Source: Pseudomonas fluorescens (lineage in GTDB: Bacteria > Pseudomonadota > Gammaproteobacteria > Pseudomonadales > Pseudomonadaceae). Taken from it: a stretch of DNA of 64,000 bases. Of this stretch, positions 50,211 to 59,043 are shown one piece after another. Position 1 is the first letter of the stretch. Each line of letters starts with the position of its first letter. The stretch is from the NCBI RefSeq assembly GCF_001307155.1, contig NZ_CP012830.1:5082501-5146500 (forward strand), written 5' to 3'. Below the pieces are notes generated by a model that was not told the origin of the DNA, ran no database searches, and worked only from the letters and a program-made list of their open reading frames with translations. The translations under genes were made by a program, and so were the position numbers.

Positions 50211-52379
50211 ATGAATGCGAAGATCGAGACTTCTCGACGGGATTTTTTGAAAAGCACTGCCGTGCTCGGTGCAGGGCTGGTGGTGGCGTTTGTCATTCCG
50301 GGAGCCAATCGCTTTGCCCAGGCGGCATCGACGCCGGACGCGGTGTTCGCCCCCAATGCCTTTTTGCGCATCGCGCCCGATGGCAGCGTGACCATTCTGT
50401 TGGGGCACTCCGAAATGGGGCAGGGGATCTGGACGGGCCTGACCATGTTGATCGCCGAAGAGCTGGATGCCGACTGGACGAAAATCCGCGTCGAGCATGC
50501 ACCGGCATCGGCAGCCGATTATGGTTTGCCGGCCTTTGGCGGCATGCAGATCACCGGTGGCTCGACCTCGACCTGGATGGAATTCGACCGCTACCGTCAG
50601 GCTGGCGCTGCCGCACGCTTGATGTTGATCGAGGCCGCCGCCAAGCGCTTCAACGTCGCACCCTCGAAGATACAAACCGAACCGGGCGTGGTGATTGCCG
50701 GCGATCAGCGCGCCACTTACGGTGAGTTGGCCAATGACGCCGGCCAACTGCCGGTGCCCGATCCGGCGTCGATCAAGCTCAAGGACGCCAAGGACTGGAA
50801 GATCATCGGCAAACCGACCAAGCGCCTGGATACCCCGGAAAAAATCACCGGCCAGGCGAAATTCGGCATGGATGTGCAGTTCGATGGATTGCTGACGGCC
50901 GTGGTTGCACGCCCGCCGGTGTTTGGTGGCAGTGTCAAATCATTCGATGGCGCGGCGGCATTGGCGCTGCCGGGCGTGCATAAAGTCGTGCAGGTGCCAA
51001 CAGGCATTGCGGTGGTGGCCGATCATTATTGGGCCGCCAAACTCGGTCGCGATGCGTTGAAAATCGACTGGGACCTGGGACCCAATGCCGGGCTCGACAG
51101 TGATGCCTTGCTGCAAAATTTCCGCAAGCTCGCCGCGATCCCCGGCACTCCGGCCAGCCAGGCGGGCGACATCAGCGCCGCGCTGAGCAAGGCGGTGAAG
51201 ACGATTGATGTTGAATACAGCGTTCCCTATCTGGCCCATGCACCGATGGAGCCGCTCAACTGCACGGTGAAAATCACCCCGGACAAATGCGAGATCTGGA
51301 CCGGCACCCAATTCCAGACGCTGGACCAAATGATCGCGGCGAAAATCACCGGGCTCAAACCCGAGCAGGTCGAGATTCATACCGAATTCCTCGGGGGTGG
51401 TTTTGGCCGTCGAGCCAATCCGACCTCGGACTTTGTCAGCGAGGCGGTGCAAGTCGCGAAGGCGGCCGTTGCGCCAGTGAAAACCGTCTGGTCGCGGGAG
51501 GATGACATACGCGGTGGTTACTACCGCTCGGCGTTCCTCCATCACGCGCGCATTGGCCTGGATGCCAAGGGCATGCCCCAGGCCTGGCAGCACGTACTGG
51601 TCGGGCAGTCGATCATGGACGGCACCCCATTCGAGGCGACGATGGTCAAGAATGGCGTCGATGCGACCTCGGTCGAAGGCGTGGCCGACAGTCCGTATAT
51701 CAAGGGCCTGGCCAACCACCTGGTCGATCTGCATTCGCCGAAAACTGGCATCAGCGTGTTGTGGATGCGTTCTGTGGGGCACACGCACACCGCATTTGTC
51801 GTCGAGTCACTGATCGATGAACTGGCCACGGCGGCCGGCAAGGATCCAGTGGAATATCGACGGACCTTGCTCAAGGAGCATCCGCGCCATCTCGGGGTGC
51901 TGAACCTGGCGGTGGAGAAGGCCAACTGGAAGGCGCCGCTGCCTGCGGGGCACGCGTTGGGCGTGGCGGTGCATGAGTCTTTTGGCAGTTACGTCGCGCA
52001 GGTGGCCGAGGTGTCCCAGGACAACCTGAAGATTCGTGTGCACCGCGTGGTCTGTGCGGTCGATTGCGGTGTCGTGGTGAACCCGGCGAGCATCGCCGCG
52101 CAGATGGAATCGGGCATCACCTTTGGCTTGGGGTTCACCTTGCACAGCAAGCTGACCTTCAAGGACGGGAAAGTGGTGCAGTCCAATTACCATGACTTTC
52201 AGGTGTTGCGCCTGAATGAAATGCCTGTGGTCGAAGTGCACATCGTCCCCAGCACCGAAAAACCGGGCGGTATCGGCGAGACCGGGGTACCACCGACGGC
52301 ACCGGCGGTGGCCAATGCGGTGTTCGCCCTGACCGGGCAACGCTTGCGTGAACTGCCGCTGCAACTGGCGGGGGTGTGA
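50211..52379 (+). CDS. iorB: isoquinoline 1-oxidoreductase-type molybdenum subunit
   Basis: A 722-residue Mo-cofactor subunit with a Tat signal (SRRDFLKS near residue 9, then a hydrophobic run ending RFAQAA), so the complex is exported folded. GGGAGG precedes the ATG at 50211. FGGMQITGGSTSTW, GGGFGRRANPTSDF and the C-terminal PGGIGETGVPPTAPAVANA (with the catalytic Glu) are Mo-site blocks. The SBP-like N-terminal domain common to the IorB branch is present. It oxidises aldehydes or N-heterocycles and passes electrons to the 2Fe-2S and cytochrome subunits. Confidence 0.93.
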   Translation: MNAKIETSRRDFLKSTAVLGAGLVVAFVIPGANRFAQAASTPDAVFAPNAFLRIAPDGSVTILLGHSEMGQGIWTGLTMLIAEELDADWTKIRVEHAPASAADYGLPAFGGMQITGGSTSTWMEFDRYRQAGAAARLMLIEAAAKRFNVAPSKIQTEPGVVIAGDQRATYGELANDAGQLPVPDPASIKLKDAKDWKIIGKPTKRLDTPEKITGQAKFGMDVQFDGLLTAVVARPPVFGGSVKSFDGAAALALPGVHKVVQVPTGIAVVADHYWAAKLGRDALKIDWDLGPNAGLDSDALLQNFRKLAAIPGTPASQAGDISAALSKAVKTIDVEYSVPYLAHAPMEPLNCTVKITPDKCEIWTGTQFQTLDQMIAAKITGLKPEQVEIHTEFLGGGFGRRANPTSDFVSEAVQVAKAAVAPVKTVWSREDDIRGGYYRSAFLHHARIGLDAKGMPQAWQHVLVGQSIMDGTPFEATMVKNGVDATSVEGVADSPYIKGLANHLVDLHSPKTGISVLWMRSVGHTHTAFVVESLIDELATAAGKDPVEYRRTLLKEHPRHLGVLNLAVEKANWKAPLPAGHALGVAVHESFGSYVAQVAEVSQDNLKIRVHRVVCAVDCGVVVNPASIAAQMESGITFGLGFTLHSKLTFKDGKVVQSNYHDFQVLRLNEMPVVEVHIVPSTEKPGGIGETGVPPTAPAVANAVFALTGQRLRELPLQLAGV

Positions 52380-52380
52380 A

Positions 52381-52959
52381 ATGAGACGGCATCTGTTTCT
52401 GGGCGCGCTGCTGTTGCTCGGGGGCGGTGGTTACACCTCTGAGCTGTTTGCCGACGATCAAGCCGCACTGGCGGCGTTTGCCACGGTGCAGAAGGTGTTC
52501 CAGAGCCCGCGTTGCCAGAACTGCCATATCCCCGATGACTCGCCCTTGCAGTTCGACGCCGGGAAACCGCATGCCATGAACGTGGTTCGCGGCACTGACG
52601 GCAAGGGGGCGGCGGGCCTGCCCTGTGCAACCTGCCACGCCGACACCAACCCGCCCGCCAGTTATGGCCCCCACGCACCACCCGGTGCGCCGCGTTGGGG
52701 CTTGCCTTCAGCTGCCCATAAAATGGCCTGGATCGGTCTGCCGGCCGATCGGCTGTGCCAGATGATCAAGGACCGTTCGAGCAACGGCGACCGTGATTTT
52801 GCCGCGCTGATCACTCATGTCAGCGACGACAAACTGGTGCTCTGGGGCTGGAATCCCGGAGGCAACAGGGCCCCGGTGCCGGTGCCTCACGATATTTTTG
52901 TCACCCAGTTCAAGCTGTGGGCAGACGCGGGTGGGCCATGTCCGGTGGCGGGGAGCTAG
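52381..52959 (+). CDS. dihaem cytochrome c subunit of the Mo hydroxylase
   Basis: A 192-residue periplasmic cytochrome starting one base after the Mo subunit ends. A signal peptide (MRRHLFLGALLLLGGGGYTS) is followed by two haem sites CQNCH (about residue 44-48) and CATCH (about residue 84-88). The later AWIGLPADRLCQMIKDRSSNGDRD block is found in IorAB-linked cytochromes. It should accept electrons from the iron-sulfur subunit and hand them to the respiratory chain. The three genes form one operon. Confidence 0.9.
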   Translation: MRRHLFLGALLLLGGGGYTSELFADDQAALAAFATVQKVFQSPRCQNCHIPDDSPLQFDAGKPHAMNVVRGTDGKGAAGLPCATCHADTNPPASYGPHAPPGAPRWGLPSAAHKMAWIGLPADRLCQMIKDRSSNGDRDFAALITHVSDDKLVLWGWNPGGNRAPVPVPHDIFVTQFKLWADAGGPCPVAGS

Positions 52960-52995
52960 ACGGGATCCGCTCGCAGGCCGGCATGATGCTGAAGG

Positions 52996-53421
52996 TTACT
53001 TGGCGAACAACTGGCCGATGTCCTTGAACGCCTTGAACTCCAGCGCGTTGCCGCAGGGGTCGAACAGAAACATCGTCGCCTGTTCGCCCACCAGTCCTTT
53101 GAAGCGAATGCCGGGCTCGATCACGAAACGCGTGCCCAGTGATGTGAGCCGTTCGGCCAGGGACTCCCATTCTTCCATCGACAGCACCACGCCGAAATGC
53201 GGGACCGGCACGTCGTGACCGTCCACGGCATTGGTGTGGGCGGATTCCTGGGTGGCGGTTTTCGGGTGTTCATGGATAACCAATTGGTGGCCGAAAAAGT
53301 TGAAGTCCACCCAGTGCTCGCTGGAGCGTCCTTCCTCCAGGCCGAACACCTGTCCATAGAAAAGCCGCGCCGCTGCAAGGTCATACACTGGAATGGCCAG
53401 ATGAAAAGGGGAGAGACGCAT
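52996..53421 (-). CDS. VOC-family (glyoxalase) protein
   Basis: A 141-residue single-domain VOC protein. MRLSPFHLAIPVYDLAAARLFYGQVFGLEEG gives the first beta-alpha-beta unit with His8, and VDFNFFGHQLVIHEHP and FLFDPCGNALEFKAF the later metal-ligand regions (Glu near residue 131). The ATG at 53421 is preferred to a TTG nine bases upstream. It is divergent from a LysR gene at 53536 with a 114-base gap containing an inverted repeat. The reaction is unknown. Confidence 0.88.
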   Translation of the reverse strand: MRLSPFHLAIPVYDLAAARLFYGQVFGLEEGRSSEHWVDFNFFGHQLVIHEHPKTATQESAHTNAVDGHDVPVPHFGVVLSMEEWESLAERLTSLGTRFVIEPGIRFKGLVGEQATMFLFDPCGNALEFKAFKDIGQLFAK

Positions 53422-53448
53422 GGTGTTCAAGCCTCGATGACAGGAGAG

Positions 53449-53510
53449 TTGAGCTGATTCTAGTCTTGTGATTTTTGATTAAAAGACGATAATTTTTGCC
53501 TTCAGCTCAA
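53449..53510. promoter_or_regulatory. divergent control region of the VOC and LysR genes
   Basis: TTGAGCTGA (53449-53457) and TCAGCTCAA (53502-53510) form a perfect 9-base inverted repeat around 44 A/T-rich bases that lie between the two divergent starts. LysR proteins usually bind such regions at more than one place. A strong -10-like TATAAT cannot be placed with certainty. Confidence 0.5.
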
Positions 53511-53535
53511 ATAAAATCGATCAATCGAGGCGCTC

Positions 53536-54390
53536 ATGCTGCGTGAACTGAAAACCTTCATCGCCGTGACTCGCTATGGCACGTTCGCCGCAGCCGGCAT
53601 GCACATTGGCCTCACGCAATCGGCCGTCAGCGCGCAAATGCGCAACCTGGAGCGGGCGCTGGGTATTCGCCTGTTTGACCGCACCGGGCGTCAGGCCATC
53701 CTCAACGCGGCCGGGCAGCGAGCGTTGCCGATGGCCCGGGAAATCCTCGAAACCTTTCAGCGCATGGCCGTCAGTGACGACGTTAGCGAGTTTCGCGGCG
53801 AATTGAGAGTCGGCGCTGTGGCGACCGCCCAAACCGGTTTGCTGCCTCAGGCGTTGCTACGTTTGCGGCAGCAGGCGCCGTTGCTCGAGCCGAAACTGGT
53901 ACCTGGCGTGTCACTCAACCTGTTGAGTCAGGTCGACGCTGGCGAGCTTGATCTGGCGATCCTGATCAAGCCACCCTTTGAACTGCCCAAGGAACTGTCG
54001 GCCCAGGTGATCCGGCAGGAGCCGTTTGTGTTGATCGTGCCGCCGAACCTTGAGGGCGAGGATCCTTTGCAGATACTCAGCACACATCCACAGGTGCGTT
54101 ATGACCGCAACTCGTTCGGTGGCCGGCTGGTGACAGGCTTTCTGCGCGAGCAGCAGATCGAGGTTAAAGTCGCGCTGGAGCTGGATGAGCTGGAAGCGAT
54201 TGTGAAAATGGTCGAGTGCGGGCTGGGGGTGGCGTTGATTCCCCGGGCGGGGCTTTGGCTGGACTATGGCGCAAAGGTCAGGATCATCTCGCTGGGCGAA
54301 CTGACGTTCTATCGGGAGATCGTGCTGTTGCAGCGCTACAGCCAGCGTACACAACCGATCCAGCAGTTGTTTGCGCGATGCCTGGTTTAG
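53536..54390 (+). CDS. LysR-family transcriptional regulator
   Basis: A 284-residue regulator. The HTH reads TFAAAGMHIGLTQSAVSAQM (about residues 16-35), followed by the linker helix LERALGIRLFDRTGRQAILN and an effector domain starting at ELRVGAVATAQTG. It is divergent from the VOC gene at 52996-53421 and likely controls it. The REP doublet at 54395 lies directly after its stop. Confidence 0.93.
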   Translation: MLRELKTFIAVTRYGTFAAAGMHIGLTQSAVSAQMRNLERALGIRLFDRTGRQAILNAAGQRALPMAREILETFQRMAVSDDVSEFRGELRVGAVATAQTGLLPQALLRLRQQAPLLEPKLVPGVSLNLLSQVDAGELDLAILIKPPFELPKELSAQVIRQEPFVLIVPPNLEGEDPLQILSTHPQVRYDRNSFGGRLVTGFLREQQIEVKVALELDELEAIVKMVECGLGVALIPRAGLWLDYGAKVRIISLGELTFYREIVLLQRYSQRTQPIQQLFARCLV

Positions 54391-54394
54391 GTTC

Positions 54395-54462
54395 TGTAGG
54401 AGCCTGGCTTGCCAGCGATGGCGATCTAGCGGACGCTATCGCTGGCAAGCCAGGTTCCTACA
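54395..54462. repeat. REP doublet (GTAGGAGCCTGGCTTGCCAGCGAT type)
   Basis: Inverted arms 54395-54419 and 54438-54462 share TGGCTTGCCAGCGAT with one mismatch over 25 bases. It lies between the LysR gene and the fabI terminator and represents a third REP arm type in the window. Confidence 0.85.
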
Positions 54463-54479
54463 GGACTTGCACAAGGTAC

Positions 54480-54506
54480 AAGAAACCCGCCATCGGCGGG
54501 TTTCTT
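54480..54506 (-). terminator. intrinsic terminator of fabI
   Basis: Perfect 12-base stem AAGAAACCCGCC / GGCGGGTTTCTT with a three-base loop. On the minus strand it ends in TTTCTTG, 16 bases past the fabI stop. It may also stop read-through from the LysR gene. Confidence 0.88.
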
Positions 54507-54521
54507 GTTAACGCGTGAAGA

Positions 54522-55316
54522 TCACTCTTCGATGTTGCCCATGGCGGTGGTGTTGAAGCCGCCGTCCACGTACATGATTTCGCCGCTGATGCCGGACGCC
54601 AGGTCCGAGCACAGGAAGGCGCCGGCATTGCCGACTTCGTCAATGGTGACGTTGCGACGCAGCGGCGTTTGCGCTTCGTTGGCGGCCAGCATTTTACGGA
54701 AGTTCTTGATGCCGGAAGCGGCCAGGGTGCGGATCGGGCCAGCCGATACGGCGTTGACGCGGGTGCCTTCCGGGCCCAGGGAGCCGGCCAGGTAACGTAC
54801 GCCAGCTTCCAGCGAAGCCTTGGCCATGCCCATTACGTTGTAGTTCGGCATGGTGCGCTCGGCGCCCAGGTACGACAGGGTCAGCAGGCTGCCATTGCGG
54901 CCTTTCATCATCTCGCGGCCCGCTTTGGCCAGGGCCACGAAGCTGTAGGCGCTGATGTCGTGAGCGATACGGAAACCTTCACGGGTGGTGGCTTCGGTGA
55001 AGTCGCCGTCCAGTTGGTCGCCCGGAGCGAAGCCAACGGAGTGCACGATGCAGTCCAGGCCGTCCCATTTTTTGCTCAGTTCTTCGAAAACCCTGGCGAT
55101 TTCTTCATCGCTGGCCACGTCGCACGGGAAGCACAGCTCAGGGCTCGAACCCCAGCCTTGTGCGAACTCTTCGACACGACCCTTGAGTTTGTCGTTCTGA
55201 TAAGTGAAGGCAAGCTCAGCGCCCTCGCGATGCATGGCGGCAGCGATACCGGATGCGATGGACAGCTTGCTGGCGACACCGACGATCAGTACGCGCTTAC
55301 CGGCGAGAAAACCCAT
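54522..55316 (-). CDS. fabI: enoyl-ACP reductase (NADH) FabI
   Basis: A 264-residue enoyl reductase of fatty-acid elongation. The start at 55316 follows GAGGAG with a 7-base gap; the open frame to 55427 is not part of the protein. The cofactor loop is VGVASKLSIASGIA (residues 12-25), SVGFAP is at 93-98, and the catalytic Tyr159-x6-Lys166 is in TMPNYNVMGMAK. It is sensitive to triclosan in characterised Pseudomonas, while the FabV encoded at 43424-44620 is not. It lies 20 bases upstream of the Yej ATPase gene start on the same strand, but has its own terminator. Confidence 0.96.
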   Translation of the reverse strand: MGFLAGKRVLIVGVASKLSIASGIAAAMHREGAELAFTYQNDKLKGRVEEFAQGWGSSPELCFPCDVASDEEIARVFEELSKKWDGLDCIVHSVGFAPGDQLDGDFTEATTREGFRIAHDISAYSFVALAKAGREMMKGRNGSLLTLSYLGAERTMPNYNVMGMAKASLEAGVRYLAGSLGPEGTRVNAVSAGPIRTLAASGIKNFRKMLAANEAQTPLRRNVTIDEVGNAGAFLCSDLASGISGEIMYVDGGFNTTAMGNIEE

Positions 55317-55335
55317 GTGTTGCTCCTCTTTCAGG

Positions 55336-56946
55336 TTATTGCGCAGTGGCTGGTGCCAGGAAAGCGGCCTCCAGCAACTGCTGTGTATAAGGATGTTGCG
55401 GTGCGGCAAAGATACCTTGCGCGTCACCTTGTTCGACCACTTGGCCGTGCTTGATCACCATCAACTGGTGACTCAGCGCTTTAACCACCGCCAGGTCATG
55501 GCTGATGAACAGATACGTCAGGTTGTACTTGCTTTGCAGTGAGCGCAGCAGTTCAACCACTTGGCGTTGCACGGTGCGGTCGAGGGCCGAGGTCGGCTCG
55601 TCCAGCAAGATCAACGCCGGTTTCAGTACCAGGGCTCGGGCAATGGCGATTCTCTGCCGTTGCCCGCCGGAAAACTCGTGGGGATAGCGGTGCCGGGTTG
55701 CCGGGTCCAGACCGACTTCCTTGAGTACCGCGATAATCGCCAGCTCCTGCTCGGTCTCTGTACCGATCCGGTGTATCCGCAGGCCTTCGCCGACGATCTG
55801 GCTCACGCTCATCCGTGGGCTCAGGCTCCCGAAGGGGTCCTGAAACACCACCTGCATTTCCCGCCGTAGCGGCCTTACCTGTTGTTGCGAAAGGCAATCC
55901 AACGACTTGCCTTCAAAACGGATCGCGCCTTTGCTGGCAATCAACCGCAAAATCGCCAGACCCAGCGTGGACTTGCCCGAACCGCTCTCGCCGACAATGC
56001 CCAGGGTCTGCCCCTGGGGCAGGCTGAAGTTGATTCCGTCCACGGCTTTGACGTAATCGACGGTGTTGCGCAAAAAGCCTTTTTTGATCGGGAACCAGAC
56101 TTTCAGGTCCTCGACTTGCAGCAATGGCGGGCCGATGACATTGGTTGCCGGGTTGCCACGAGGCTCCGCTGCCAGCAGCTCCCGGGTGTAAGGATGCTGC
56201 GGCGCGCGGAACAGCTCTTCGCACGATGCCTGTTCGACGATGCAACCCTTCTGCATGACACATACGCGATGCGCGACTCTTTGGACCAGGTTCAAATCGT
56301 GGCTGATCAGCAGCAGCGCCATGCCCAGACGGGCCTGCAGCTCCTTGAGCAGCTCAAGGATTTTCAGCTGAACCGTCACGTCCAGTGCGGTGGTCGGTTC
56401 GTCGGCGATCAGCAGTTCCGGTTCGTTGGCCAGGGCCATGGCGATCATCACGCGCTGACGCTGGCCACCGGACAATTCATGGGGCAGGGCCCTGAGCCGT
56501 TTGTGCGGCTCGGGAATTCCCACCAGTTCCAGCAGCTCCAGGGTGCGCTGGGTCGCGACCTTGCCGGTCAGGCCTTTGTGAATGCCCAGTACCTCGTTGA
56601 TCTGTTTCTCGATCGAGTGCAGCGGGTTCAGCGAGGTCATTGGCTCCTGAAAGATCATCGCAATCCGGTTGCCACGAATGTGCCGGATGGTTTTCTCTTT
56701 CAGCGACAGCAGGTCATGCCCGGAGTAGGTGATGGTGCCGGTGGGGTGGCGCGCCAAGGGGTAGGGCAGCAGACGCAGGATCGAGTGCGCCGTCACCGAT
56801 TTGCCGGAGCCGCTTTCGCCGACCAGCGCCAGGGTTTCACCGCGCTTGATGTCGAAGCTGACGCCTTCCACCACCCGTTGCACGCTTTCGCCGACCACAA
56901 ACTCGACAGAGAGGTTGCGCACTTCGATCAGATTGTCCTGATTCAT
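55336..56946 (-). CDS. yejF: peptide ABC transporter ATPase, double domain (YejF)
   Basis: A 536-residue protein with two complete ABC domains. The first has GESGSGKSVTAHSIL and LSGGQRQRVMIAMAL; the second GESGSGKSTLGLAIL and FSGGQRQRIAIARAL. Each has a DEPTxALD Walker B. The start at 56946 (MNQDNLIEVRNLSVEF) follows AGGAAG; an ATG at 56970 is inside the preceding gene. It powers the YejABEF-type oligopeptide importer, linked to microcin C uptake in E. coli. It is the last gene of the operon before fabI. Confidence 0.94.
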   Translation of the reverse strand: MNQDNLIEVRNLSVEFVVGESVQRVVEGVSFDIKRGETLALVGESGSGKSVTAHSILRLLPYPLARHPTGTITYSGHDLLSLKEKTIRHIRGNRIAMIFQEPMTSLNPLHSIEKQINEVLGIHKGLTGKVATQRTLELLELVGIPEPHKRLRALPHELSGGQRQRVMIAMALANEPELLIADEPTTALDVTVQLKILELLKELQARLGMALLLISHDLNLVQRVAHRVCVMQKGCIVEQASCEELFRAPQHPYTRELLAAEPRGNPATNVIGPPLLQVEDLKVWFPIKKGFLRNTVDYVKAVDGINFSLPQGQTLGIVGESGSGKSTLGLAILRLIASKGAIRFEGKSLDCLSQQQVRPLRREMQVVFQDPFGSLSPRMSVSQIVGEGLRIHRIGTETEQELAIIAVLKEVGLDPATRHRYPHEFSGGQRQRIAIARALVLKPALILLDEPTSALDRTVQRQVVELLRSLQSKYNLTYLFISHDLAVVKALSHQLMVIKHGQVVEQGDAQGIFAAPQHPYTQQLLEAAFLAPATAQ

Positions 56947-56947
56947 T

Positions 56948-57967
56948 TCACTTCCTCGGGTCGAAGGCATCGCGAGCGGACTCGCCGATAAACACCAGCA
57001 AACTCAACATCAGCGCCAGCACCGCAAAGGCGCTCATGCCCAGCCACGGCGCTTGCAGGTTGGATTTGCCCTGAGCCACCAGTTCACCCAGCGATGCACT
57101 GCCTGCCGGCAGGCCGAAGCCGAGGAAGTCCAGCGCGGTCAGGGTGCCGATAGCGCCCGTGAGGATGAACGGCATGAAGGTCATGGTCGAGACCATGGCG
57201 TTGGGCAGGATGTGCTGGAACATGATTGCGCCGTTCTGCATCCCCAGCGCGCGGGCGGCGCGTACGTATTCCAGGTTACGCCCACGCAGGAACTCGGCGC
57301 GGACCACGTCGACCAGGCTCATCCAGGAAAACAGCAGCATGATCCCCAGCAACCACCAGAAGTTTGGCTGCACGAAACTGGCGAGGATGATTAGCAGGTA
57401 CAACACCGGTAAACCCGACCAGATCTCCAGGAAGCGCTGCCCGGCCAGATCGACCCAGCCGCCATAGAAACCCTGCAAGGCACCGGCAATCACGCCGATG
57501 ATCGAACTGAGAATGGTCAGCGTCAGCGCAAACAGCACCGACACCCGGAAGCCGTAAATCACCCGCGCCAGCACGTCGCGGCCTTGATCGTCGGTGCCCA
57601 GCAGGTTGTCTGCCGAGGGCGGTGCCGGTGCTGGGACTTTCAGGTCGTAGTTGATGCTTTGGTAGCTGAACGGGATCGGCGCCCACAAAGTCCAGGCGTC
57701 CTTGGCCTTGAGCAGTTCGCGGATGTACGGGCTCTTGTAGTTGGCTTCCAGCGGGAATTCGCCGCCGAAGGTGGTTTCCGGGTAACGCTTGAGTGCCGGG
57801 AAATACCATTGGCCGTCGTAATGCACCGCCAACGGCTTGTCGTTGGCGATTAGTTCGGCACCGAGGCTCGCGCCAAACAGGATCAAAAACAGCCACAGCG
57901 ACCACCAGCCACGCTTGTTGGCCTTGAACCGTTCGAAACGTCGGCGATTGAGAGGGGACAGGTTCAT
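56948..57967 (-). CDS. yejE: peptide ABC transporter permease (YejE)
   Basis: A 339-residue inner-membrane permease. After one N-terminal segment (WWSLWLFLILFGASLGAELI) comes a periplasmic loop (ALKRYPETTFGGEFPLEANY), then five more segments and the EAA loop RAARALGMQNGAIMFQHILPNAM (about residues 233-255). Length and loop match YejE. Its stop lies 1 base before the yejF start. The protein pairs with YejB to form the channel. Confidence 0.93.
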   Translation of the reverse strand: MNLSPLNRRRFERFKANKRGWWSLWLFLILFGASLGAELIANDKPLAVHYDGQWYFPALKRYPETTFGGEFPLEANYKSPYIRELLKAKDAWTLWAPIPFSYQSINYDLKVPAPAPPSADNLLGTDDQGRDVLARVIYGFRVSVLFALTLTILSSIIGVIAGALQGFYGGWVDLAGQRFLEIWSGLPVLYLLIILASFVQPNFWWLLGIMLLFSWMSLVDVVRAEFLRGRNLEYVRAARALGMQNGAIMFQHILPNAMVSTMTFMPFILTGAIGTLTALDFLGFGLPAGSASLGELVAQGKSNLQAPWLGMSAFAVLALMLSLLVFIGESARDAFDPRK

Positions 57968-57968
57968 C

Positions 57969-59042
57969 TCAATGCTCCCGGTGTTCGAAGTCGATCCGTG
58001 GATCGACCAGGGTGTAGGTGAGGTCGCCGATCAGTTTCACCACCAGCCCCAGCAGGGTGAAGATGAACAGGGTGCCGAACACCACCGGGTAGTCGCGGTT
58101 GATCGCTGCTTCAAAACTCATCAGGCCCATGCCGTCGAGCGAGAAGATCACTTCCACCAGCAACGAACCGGTGAAGAAAATCCCGATGAAGGCCGAAGGG
58201 AAGCCGGCGATCACCAGCAGCATGGCGTTGCGAAACACATGGCCATAGAGCACGCGATGGCGGGTCAGGCCCTTGGCCTTGGCGGTGACGACGTACTGTT
58301 TGTTGATCTCGTCGAGGAAGCTGTTTTTGGTCAACAGGGTCATGGTCGCGAAGTTACCGATCACCAGTGCCGTCACCGGCAGCGCGATGTGCCAGAAGTA
58401 ATCGCGGATCTTGCCCATCCAGCTCAATTCACTGAAGTTATTCGAGGTCAGGCCGCGCAGGGGGAACCAGTCCAGGTAGCTGCCGCCGGCAAATACCACG
58501 ATCAGCAGGATCGCAAACAGGAACGCCGGGATCGCATAGCCGACGATGATCGCCGAACTGGTCCAGACGTCGAAGTGGCTGCCGTGCCGGGTGGCCTTGG
58601 CGATCCCCAGCGGGATCGATACCAGGTACATGATCAGCGTGCTCCAGAGCCCGAGGGAAATCGACACCGGCATCTTTTCCTTGATCAGGTCGATGACCTT
58701 GGCGTCACGGAAGAAGCTGTCGCCGAAATCCAGGGTGGCGTAGTTCTTGATCATGATCCACAAGCGTTCCGGCGCCGACTTGTCGAAGCCGTACATGTGC
58801 TCGATTTCCTTGACCAGCGCCGGGTCCAGGCCCTGCGCGCCGCGATAGCTGGAACCGGCCACCGAGACTTCGGCACCGCCGCCGGCGATGCGGCTGGTAG
58901 CGCCTTCGAAGCCTTCGAGCTTGGCGATCATCTGTTCCACCGGGCCGCCGGGCGCGGCCTGGATGATCACGAAGTTGATCAGCAGAATGCCGAACAGGGT
59001 TGGGATGATCAGCAACAGTCGCCGAAAAATATACGCCAGCAT
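57969..59042 (-). CDS. yejB: peptide ABC transporter permease (YejB)
   Basis: A 357-residue permease starting MLAYIFRRLLLIIPTLFGILLINFVIIQ, the standard N-terminus of DppB/OppB/YejB proteins. The large periplasmic loop, then TAKAKGLTRHRVLYGHVFRNAML (EAA loop) and GDLTYTLVDPRIDF end the protein. The next gene starts 1 base after its stop. Together with YejE it forms the channel for oligopeptides. Confidence 0.94.
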   Translation of the reverse strand: MLAYIFRRLLLIIPTLFGILLINFVIIQAAPGGPVEQMIAKLEGFEGATSRIAGGGAEVSVAGSSYRGAQGLDPALVKEIEHMYGFDKSAPERLWIMIKNYATLDFGDSFFRDAKVIDLIKEKMPVSISLGLWSTLIMYLVSIPLGIAKATRHGSHFDVWTSSAIIVGYAIPAFLFAILLIVVFAGGSYLDWFPLRGLTSNNFSELSWMGKIRDYFWHIALPVTALVIGNFATMTLLTKNSFLDEINKQYVVTAKAKGLTRHRVLYGHVFRNAMLLVIAGFPSAFIGIFFTGSLLVEVIFSLDGMGLMSFEAAINRDYPVVFGTLFIFTLLGLVVKLIGDLTYTLVDPRIDFEHREH

Positions 59043-59043
59043 C

